This document shows, in pieces, positions 58,441 to 64,000 of a stretch of 64,000 nt of DNA (positions are counted from its first letter, which is position 1; every line of letters starts with the position of its first letter). Under the pieces are notes generated by a model, which had not been told where the DNA came from, did not search any database, and saw nothing but the letters and a program-made list of their open reading frames with translations. Position numbers and translations under genes: made by a program. The stretch spans positions 124,001-188,000 of the forward strand of contig JBGALI010000010.1 in NCBI GenBank assembly GCA_044223975.1. Direction: 5' to 3'. Source of the DNA: CAZCPB01 sp044223975 (GTDB lineage Bacteria; Planctomycetota; Phycisphaerae; Phycisphaerales; UBA1924).

Positions 58441-60246
58441 TCAGGGGGTTCCCCACGACGGCGCATCACTGCCGTCGATGTACACGACCTTGGTGGACTT
58501 GCAGTCCACCGATCGGGCGAGCCAGTACGGCTTCCCATTGATCCGGGTGCGGCTGGCCTCGATCGTGACCGTGTCGCCCGGCTTGCACATGTTCTTCTGG
58601 CCTTCCACGTACGCCAGCGGCCCGATCAGGACGGTCTCGTCCGTGCCGCCGTCAGAGTCGGAACGGATCTTGAACGCCCGGGCAGGCGAAGTTCCGTCGT
58701 CGAACGTCATTTCGGAGATGTCGATGATCTTGCCCGTCATCGTCTTGGCCGAGTTGCGTTCCAGGGCGCCGATGATCGTCCCGCGTGTACCCCACGCCTC
58801 GCTCGCCGGGCCGGTCGACACGGACGGGTCCCGATTCGCACCGAACTTCGGAACGGGAACCTTGTAGGCCGTGTAGACCGCGTCGGAGCGGGATCGGCTG
58901 TTCAGCGTGGACAGGTCGGACGGCGTTTCGCCGCCGGCCAGCACCATCTCCTTCGAGGCATCGATCCGTACGATCTTGTCCGCCGTTACGGTCGCGACCG
59001 TCCACGGGATGAGCCGCTTGGTGTCGTTGATTCCCAGGAAGTTCTGGTCGGGGTCGATCGAGAGGAATGCCGCCTCGCCGGAGTTGCGGTCCACGATCAC
59101 CTCGTCCACGGTGCCGCACTTGGCGCCCTGGGACTCGACCTTCATGCCGCGCACGTTGCTGGCCAGCACGTAGTGCATGTACGACGTGCGGTAGTTCCGC
59201 CCGCCGGCTTCCATGGTGCTCGCGCCCCAGGCCGGCTCGCCCTTGTCGTCACGCACGCGGAGATTGCGATCTCCGATGCGGACGTGGCTGGCCGTGTACA
59301 GGTCCCTGTCCCCGCCGACCGGGTAGGTCTCGGCGATCAGCTTGTCGCCGCGCATCGGTGCCGCGGCCCCGCCGGCGATGTACCACGACGGCCCCACGGA
59401 CACTCGCTTCGTCGTCCCGTCCGCGGCGGCGACCGTGACGATCAGTTCCTCTTCGGAGAGGTTGTTGCGCACTCGCTCAACGCCGGTCACCTCGCCCTCG
59501 ATGTGGACCTGCTTGCTGGTGTCGTAGCGGCCGGCGTAAAGATTGGACGCGGAGGGAGAGTCCGGCAGCATCCGATCGTGCCCGGGGTCGCTCTCCATCG
59601 CCACCGGCGTGCTGTCGCGCGAACCCTGGGACTCGTTCCGCGCGTCCTTCGGGTTCTTACCATCCTGCCTTTCGCGAGCGTTCCGCGCTTCCTGCGTCTC
59701 GTTGGTGTCGTGTCCGTTCTTCGAGTCAACACCGTTCTTCGAATCACGCTCGCTCTTAAGATTGGCCCCGTCCTTCTTGTCGCCGTCCTTCATGTCGCGC
59801 CCGTTCTTGATGACCTGGGCGCCATGGCGAGCCTCCATCGTTTCAGACCAGCGCGCCGCGCTGAACTCAGGGTACATCCTGAGCTGCTCGGGAGATGCGG
59901 CCAGCACGAGCCGGTCCTTGGCCGCGTTCCAGGTGAACGCGTTGTAGGGGATGCTCACGGTTCTGTCGCTGCTGCCCCGAGTCGCGTCGGTCTTGAGGAC
60001 CAGGTACTCGATCCGGCCCGAGCCGCGATCGAGAATGAGATCGGTAATATCGCCGACATCCTCGCCCGCGGAGTTCACGACGTCGCGCCCCTCCAACCAG
60101 TGACACGAACGAAAGTCCTGCGCGGACATGGCCTTGTCGGACGCCGCCGCCGGAGGCTGGGCGGGGCTTCCCGCGGCCCAGACCGCTCCCGCGGCCAGAC
60201 ACAGTGAGAGCGCGGTCAAGGGTACGGCTTTGATGCACATCTTCAT
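58441..60246 (-). CDS. Exported double PRC-barrel protein, paralogue with charged insert
   Basis: A 601-residue exported protein with the same plan as the one at 43222: signal peptide (VPLTALSLCLAAGAVWAAG), PRC-barrel 1 (VVNSAGEDVGDITDLILDRG), an OB-like domain with VGPSWYIAGG, PRC-barrel 2 (CGTVDEVIVDRNSGEAAFLS) and a second OB-like domain. In this copy the last LGPSW has become IGPLAY. It differs mainly by a repetitive Lys/Asp/Asn/Arg-rich insert (about 155-215) built from KNG/KDG/RD units, probably disordered. AAAGGAAAT precedes the ATG. It is the distal end of the inverted duplicate block. Confidence 0.88.
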   Translation of the reverse strand: MKMCIKAVPLTALSLCLAAGAVWAAGSPAQPPAAASDKAMSAQDFRSCHWLEGRDVVNSAGEDVGDITDLILDRGSGRIEYLVLKTDATRGSSDRTVSIPYNAFTWNAAKDRLVLAASPEQLRMYPEFSAARWSETMEARHGAQVIKNGRDMKDGDKKDGANLKSERDSKNGVDSKNGHDTNETQEARNARERQDGKNPKDARNESQGSRDSTPVAMESDPGHDRMLPDSPSASNLYAGRYDTSKQVHIEGEVTGVERVRNNLSEEELIVTVAAADGTTKRVSVGPSWYIAGGAAAPMRGDKLIAETYPVGGDRDLYTASHVRIGDRNLRVRDDKGEPAWGASTMEAGGRNYRTSYMHYVLASNVRGMKVESQGAKCGTVDEVIVDRNSGEAAFLSIDPDQNFLGINDTKRLIPWTVATVTADKIVRIDASKEMVLAGGETPSDLSTLNSRSRSDAVYTAYKVPVPKFGANRDPSVSTGPASEAWGTRGTIIGALERNSAKTMTGKIIDISEMTFDDGTSPARAFKIRSDSDGGTDETVLIGPLAYVEGQKNMCKPGDTVTIEASRTRINGKPYWLARSVDCKSTKVVYIDGSDAPSWGTP

Positions 60247-60472
60247 GGGGCATTTCCTTTACAGAGGGTTGGGAACGGGGGCGTGCATTGACTGAACGCG
60301 GTCAATACCCATGCACGCAGGTATCGGGGTGATCAATGGCGTGCCGAATGAATGCGGCTACCGCGTAAGGTTTCTCCATCGTCCGGGTGACGCGCCCGAG
60401 TTCGGTTCCTCGGTCGGTCCTTTGTCGGCCACGCGCGGCGCGACAGCGTTCGCGCGCACTCCGATTGCGCCG

Positions 60473-61063
60473 TCACGCGGCACGGACGCACACGCTTTGC
60501 CCGCCCGCGCGGCTGTGCTGCAAGCAGTCGGCACGCAATGCACGCACACCGCGGCACAGGGCGGTCTTGACCGTACCGAGCGGAGTGCTGAGGTCTTGGC
60601 CGATCTCTCGCAGCGTCTGGCCTCGCAGGTACGCCCGGACCAGCACGGTGCGCTGCATTTCGGGGAGCCCCTTCATGCGCTCGATCACCATCGCAAACTC
60701 GTCCGAGACCTCGAGCGAACGACGCGACGGAGCGACTGGGGAATCGATTGCGCTCGAATCCCGCTCGCCCGTGCGGTAGACCTGGCGAAGGGTGTCGATG
60801 ATCCGTCGGCGCGTGATGAGCATGACCCAGGTCACCAGCGATGCACGCTGGGAGTCGTATCTCCCCGCGCTCTGCCACAACCGCACGAACACGGCTTGCA
60901 CGACGTCTTCATGGTCGCACCGGTGCGGCAAGGCTCGGCGCACCATCTGATGGACCATTGAAGCAAAGCGGTCGTAGAGAACCTCCACCGCCGCTTCGTC
61001 CCCCACCGCAACCCGACGCATCAGCTGCACATCCTCCGCGGCCCGTTCATTGTTCTCGCGCAT
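60473..61063 (-). CDS. ECF-type RNA polymerase sigma factor (paralogue)
   Basis: A 196-residue ECF sigma factor closely similar to the one at 36181. Region 2 has EVLYDRFASMVHQMVRRALP, CDHEDVVQAVFVRLWQ and the shared SLVTWVMLITRRRIIDTLR. Region 4 has MQRTVLVRAYLRGQTLREIG, DLSTPLGTVKTALCRG. AGGAG precedes the ATG at 61063. The small membrane gene that precedes the other copy (35762) is absent here, so any control through it is lost. No anti-sigma gene is adjacent. Confidence 0.93.
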   Translation of the reverse strand: MRENNERAAEDVQLMRRVAVGDEAAVEVLYDRFASMVHQMVRRALPHRCDHEDVVQAVFVRLWQSAGRYDSQRASLVTWVMLITRRRIIDTLRQVYRTGERDSSAIDSPVAPSRRSLEVSDEFAMVIERMKGLPEMQRTVLVRAYLRGQTLREIGQDLSTPLGTVKTALCRGVRALRADCLQHSRAGGQSVCVRAA

Positions 61064-61185
61064 GGGGCAACTCCTCATTGACTTGATACACATCGTGAAG
61101 CACGGCCGTGGGCGCGCCGTGTCGGCCCGCCATGAACCGGGGTCTCACGGGCCGCGGCGGACATGTACTGTTCCGACCAGGATGC

Positions 61186-61527
61186 CTAAGGGGCGCGGTT
61201 CACCCCGCTCACGGCCGTCTCTACCGCAAGATCGGCTTGAAGCACGCAAGGCCCAGCCCGCAGCCTGAGATCACAGAGGACAGACAGGCACGCGGCCAGC
61301 GGTCGATTAAGTTGTGTCTCTGGCCTCCACAGCGACTCCGCCGCAAACGACCCGATACCAGCGTGCATAAGGGGGACTCAGACACCAAGAAAGGCCACTC
61401 CCGTCGCCATGTTCGCGGCGTTTGCTTGCGGACGCCGGGCCTTTCCGCGCACCAGGGTGCGGAGAGCGCCGCCTTCGGCCTCGATGAGGTCGAACACGTG
61501 AACCACGAACCGGGAGATGGCCTCCAC
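61186..61527 (-). pseudogene. Holin-X/YqjE-type gene broken by an in-frame stop
   Basis: GTG at 61527 follows the DUF883 stop by two bases, as in the intact copy at 35445. It reads EAISRFVVHVFDLIEAEGGA..., aligned to the intact IAQLVVRVFDLLEAEGRA..., up to codon 49. Codon 50 is TGA (61380-61378). The same frame then continues VPLMHAGIGSFAAESLWRPE and TQLNRPLAAC, aligned without gaps to the intact VPLCIAGFGLLAAGLLWWLE and TQFSRPLAAG. Charged residues have entered the membrane segments, so the second half is decaying. Confidence 0.85.
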
Positions 61528-61529
61528 GT

Positions 61530-61856
61530 TCAACTCCTTTGACGGCTGAGAACCAGGCCCAGCAGCAGTCCCACGCCAGCCGCGATCCCGACGCTGGCGA
61601 CAGGGTTGCGCGTGATGAGGTCCTTCACGGACGCGGCGGCGTCTGCCGTGGCTTCTTTCGCGTCGTCGTACTTGTCCTTTGCCTTATTGACGACGTTCTG
61701 CGCTCCCTGACGGAGTTCGGCGGCGCCCGAACGCGCGGCATCCACAGCCCCGTGCGCCAGGGAGCTGACGTCGGTCTTGACCGTGTCGACGCCTTGACCC
61801 AACCGACTCATGTCCTGCTTGAAGCCCGTCCCGTCGAGTGCTGGTGAACTTGCCAT
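61530..61856 (-). CDS. DUF883 (ElaB/YqjD-like) membrane-anchored protein, paralogue
   Basis: A 108-residue protein, clear paralogue of the one at 35137: shared DGTGFxQDxxxLGQG start, AARSGxAELRxGAQ middle, and C-terminal helix PVASVGIAAGVGLLLGLVLS ending RQRS. An insertion of seven residues lies in the linker (KYDDAKEATADAA). Its downstream holin-X partner is broken. ElaB/YqjD relatives anchor ribosomes to the membrane in stationary phase; the same role is possible here. Confidence 0.88.
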   Translation of the reverse strand: MASSPALDGTGFKQDMSRLGQGVDTVKTDVSSLAHGAVDAARSGAAELRQGAQNVVNKAKDKYDDAKEATADAAASVKDLITRNPVASVGIAAGVGLLLGLVLSRQRS

Positions 61857-61945
61857 GATCGTGTTTCCTTCAGGTTGTGTCGGCGGCGAATGCCGCGGAC
61901 GGTGTGAACGTGTGCCCGAGACGTGTCCTTGACTCGACGCGCGCG

Positions 61946-62545
61946 TCAGTACGTCGCTCGCTCCGACACGGCTCCTTCCGAGCGAACCGTCGTGTGAATC
62001 TCGGGCTTGGTGTTCGGAGTCTTGACGTCGGGCGGGGTGGCTTCTGCACCGGTTGAGATGTCCGTTGCATGCTCGCTCTCGAACACGCGCTTGACGTTCG
62101 CCACGGCGTCAGAGTTGACGGCGTGGACAGAGATCAGGATGTTCCCGTCCTTGACCTTGCCCTCGTACCGCTTGGCCTCGATCTCGGGGATGCCCATGCC
62201 GATCAGGGCGCCCGCGATCCCCCCCACCGCGGCGCCCACCGCGATGCCGCTGAGCGCGGCCATGATGGGGCCGACCGCGATGAAGGGACCAACGCCGGGG
62301 ATGGCGAGCAGGCCGATGCCTGCGAGCAAGCCCAGTGTCCCTCCCACCACGCCGCCCGCGCCGGCGCCGACGGTCGCGCCCTCGGGAGCCTTGGTGTTCT
62401 TCTCGTGGGCGAAGTCGCGGGTGCTGGACTTGTCAGGGAACAGAACCGAGATGTCGTTGTCGGCAACTCCGGAGGACTTGAGCCGGGTCACGATGTTGCC
62501 GGCGATCGTCTGTGACGACGCGATGCAGAATACGGCGGTAGCCAT
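61946..62545 (-). CDS. Glycine-zipper membrane protein with YflT/GSP17M-like N-terminus
   Basis: A 199-residue protein. Residues 1-50 (TAVFCIASSQTIAGNIVTRL, SGVADNDISVLFPD) resemble the general-stress-protein 17M/YflT fold that senses or binds small molecules. Two long Gly/Ala membrane helices follow (GAGAGGVVGGTLGLLAGIGL and IAVGAAVGGIAGALIGMGIP). After them comes a second soluble part (KVKDGNILISVHAVNSDAVA) and a disordered tail. AGGAG lies before the ATG. No counterpart in the 34-44 kb block. Stress-linked membrane protein; exact role unknown. Confidence 0.82.
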   Translation of the reverse strand: MATAVFCIASSQTIAGNIVTRLKSSGVADNDISVLFPDKSSTRDFAHEKNTKAPEGATVGAGAGGVVGGTLGLLAGIGLLAIPGVGPFIAVGPIMAALSGIAVGAAVGGIAGALIGMGIPEIEAKRYEGKVKDGNILISVHAVNSDAVANVKRVFESEHATDISTGAEATPPDVKTPNTKPEIHTTVRSEGAVSERATY

Positions 62546-62598
62546 GGGTGAACTCCTGAGTGTGGTGAACGGTGACGATGCTTCGGTGCGAACGCGGG

Positions 62599-63042
62599 TC
62601 AGTTGGTCTTGATTTCAAGGAGGTTGTCGACCTTGGTCACGCCGCCGACCGCCTTGGCCTTGGCCTCGATCGAGTCCTTCTCGGCCTGGCTGTTGACGAC
62701 GCCGCGGAGCGTGACCAACCCCGACTTGTCGGTGATGATCTTGCAGTTCTGAGCGTTCATGGACATCGCCTTGTCATCCATGATGGCCCGGCGGATTTCG
62801 GCGGTGACCTTGATGTCCACGCTCGACTGAGACTGATCCAGCGGGGTCTTGGTTTCCGCCGCTCCGTCACCCTTGTTTCTGGCGGTGTTGTCGGGGGCCG
62901 GGGCGGGCCTGGCGGCGTCGGTGCGCCCGGTCGCGGTGGTGGCGTTAGAGGTGACGGGCACTCCCTCGGTCTTCTTTTCGCACGACGTGGCGAACACGAA
63001 GCCCAGGGTGGCGATGGACGCGATGCTGCGGATGATGTTCAT
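62599..63042 (-). CDS. BON-domain lipoprotein
   Basis: A 147-residue exported protein: signal ending FVFATSCEKK, a plausible lipobox (ATSC). A polar Thr/Ala/Pro linker leads to a BON domain (about 75-147): DIKVTAEIRRAIMDDKAMSM, CKIITDKSGLVTLRGVVNSQ and VGGVTKVDNLLEI. BON domains bind membranes or osmotic-stress partners (OsmY type). It lies 53 bases upstream of the glycine-zipper gene in the same orientation. Probable periplasmic stress lipoprotein. Confidence 0.9.
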   Translation of the reverse strand: MNIIRSIASIATLGFVFATSCEKKTEGVPVTSNATTATGRTDAARPAPAPDNTARNKGDGAAETKTPLDQSQSSVDIKVTAEIRRAIMDDKAMSMNAQNCKIITDKSGLVTLRGVVNSQAEKDSIEAKAKAVGGVTKVDNLLEIKTN

Positions 63043-63169
63043 GGATGGACACTCGTTTCTGCCGCGGTAAAGGAGCGGCTAAGGTGTGCTTAATCCTCCG
63101 GCGGGCCCATGAGGCGTGAGGCTTCGCACCACACTCACGACGCGGCGTCGGCTTGGTCCGAAGAGAGGC

Positions 63170-63364
63170 TCAGTGCATGCAGCTCCGGATCAGGAGGCCG
63201 ATGAGAATGAGAGGGATCGGCACGCCCAGGGCCCACAACAGGACCGCGGGACGAACCTTTCCGGCACGGCTGGCCCACGGCGTGCGCGCGTTCGCGTTTG
63301 CACCCGGGAGCGTGGACGCGGCAGGGTGTTGCCGGGCCGGCGGGATATGAAGTAGGGTTGACAT
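63170..63364 (-). CDS. Small C-terminally anchored membrane protein
   Basis: A 64-residue protein: a polar, disordered first half and one C-terminal membrane helix (VLLWALGVPIPLILIGLLIR, ending SCMH). The pattern, a short protein ending in VPxPxxLIGLLI, is found in small Planctomycete membrane proteins. AAAGGT lies before the ATG. It sits between the HMA-like and BON genes in the inverted block. Function unknown. Confidence 0.65.
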   Translation of the reverse strand: MSTLLHIPPARQHPAASTLPGANANARTPWASRAGKVRPAVLLWALGVPIPLILIGLLIRSCMH

Positions 63365-63553
63365 GATGGGTACCTTTCAGAAAGAGGCAACTGCGCGGAA
63401 CATCCACGGACGAGCAGAGCGGGCCTCCTCGCCAGCGCCCAAGCGGCGCCATCGCACGCCCGCTGAGGCGATGCACGTCGCTCACGTCAACTCTGCGTTG
63501 CCTTCACTCGACCTGACCGCGTGGCGCGCCAGAGGCGCGCTGACGCAGAGCTG

Positions 63554-64000
63554 TTAGGGCGCCATGCCGGGCGTCCTGCCACCCGTGCGATCGCCCGACT
63601 CGGCCACACCGCCCGACTTCAGGGCCGCGCCGCTTATCTGTCCCGGGTCGCTCTTGGTGGTAGACGGGCTTTGGCTCGAAGGAGATCCTTGGGGCGGCTG
63701 CTCGTTGCCCGTGCGCGGCATAGCGCTTCCCGAGTTCGTGCGACTCTCCGCGTTGGCGCCCCAGGGACGCGAGTCTGCTCCGGCTGCGTCGCGCCCGGCG
63801 TCACGATTGCCGCCTCGACCCGCCTCGGCGTCGCCCGTTTGGTTCCCGCCGGAGTTGTTCTCACGCGCTTTGTAGCCAGCACTTTCGATGGCCGCGCACG
63901 CCGCCTTGCAGCCGCGGTCATCTGTGGTGATCTCGGCCGCGCCGACCTTTACGGACTGGGTCTCGACACCCTCGACGCCGTTGAGTGCGTCCTTGACCGC
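63554..64000 (-). CDS. HMA-derived protein, paralogue (5' end beyond window)
   Basis: 148 codons of a protein whose start lies past the window edge. It begins AVKDALNGVEGVETQSVKVG, aligned to GALKGVHGVSTQSVKVG of the protein at 34520, then ITTDDRGCKAACAAIESAGY with the same GCxAAC motif. The metal-loop region (GMxxxxC) is not in the window. The Cys corresponding to Cys73 is absent (ARENNSGG). A disordered tail of about 100 residues, rich in Gly/Ser/Arg/Pro, follows, much longer than in the paralogue. It heads the inverted block in the same relative position as its partner. Confidence 0.8.
   Translation of the reverse strand, partial: AVKDALNGVEGVETQSVKVGAAEITTDDRGCKAACAAIESAGYKARENNSGGNQTGDAEAGRGGNRDAGRDAAGADSRPWGANAESRTNSGSAMPRTGNEQPPQGSPSSQSPSTTKSDPGQISGAALKSGGVAESGDRTGGRTPGMAP

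Noticed and set aside
61186..61368. Separate 60-residue gene starting at 61368
   Set aside because: It is in the same frame as, and aligns to the second half of, the broken holin-X gene.
1..64000. CRISPR arrays, insertion sequences, phage structural genes, rRNA operons
   Set aside because: I looked for regular spaced repeats, transposase motifs and terminal repeats and saw none; the holin-X name refers to a membrane family and not to a prophage.

Overview
The window is GC-rich, densely coded bacterial chromosome. Several features point to the class Phycisphaerae of the Planctomycetota: two secreted proteins end in paired GDDFDxF calcium-binding (dockerin-like) repeats, several exported proteins end in a VPxPxG - hydrophobic - RRRR sorting tag, and a pseudopilin-like gene sits inside a sugar-use operon. 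This placement is inference; there is no rRNA gene to test it.

1-14.8 kb is a carbohydrate locus, mostly on the minus strand: a GH1 beta-glucosidase (cut by the window edge), a secreted dockerin-like protein, two ABC permeases, a solute-binding protein, a small membrane protein, a pseudopilin-like protein, a GH94 phosphorylase, a sortable secreted protein and a GH144-type (PF10091) lipoprotein. A LacI-family regulator is divergent from the last gene. Four copies of a TGTAAGCGSTTTC operator mark the transcription units. GH144 + GH94 + ABC importer + beta-glucosidase suggests use of beta-1,2-glucan or a related beta-glucan.

14.9-18.9 kb holds phosphoketolase and acetate kinase, then what looks like the two ends of a deleted beta-CASP/MBL nuclease gene. 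19-34 kb holds envelope/stress proteins (DUF3300, DUF2950, DUF2934, glycine-zipper), three signalling modules (PAS kinase + LuxR regulator; hybrid GAF/PAS kinase divergent from a lone receiver; PAS-LuxR regulator), a CsoR-like protein lacking its metal ligands, and a B12-binding radical SAM protein.

34.4-46 kb is a stress/metal block: an HMA-derived GxxC protein, DUF883, holin-X, an ECF sigma factor, an AI-2E-type permease with an extra domain, a true CsoR, a fatty-acid desaturase, DUF1328, two sortable secreted proteins and a double PRC-barrel protein. CsoR-like GGGGTATA boxes recur in its intergenic regions. 46-55.5 kb holds a fatty-acid cyclopropanation/modification operon (SDR, FAD oxidase, DUF1365, CFA-type methyltransferase), a TerC protein under a clear yybP-ykoY (Mn2+) riboswitch, an HPF-like protein and small membrane/redox genes.

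58.4-64 kb repeats the order of the 34.5-44.8 kb block in the opposite orientation (HMA-like, DUF883, holin-X, ECF sigma, PRC-barrel). In this copy holin-X is broken by an in-frame stop. The inner edge of the inverted copy is a roughly 1 kb gene-poor stretch carrying the 3' half of a tRNA-Thr, consistent with an old integration or rearrangement point.
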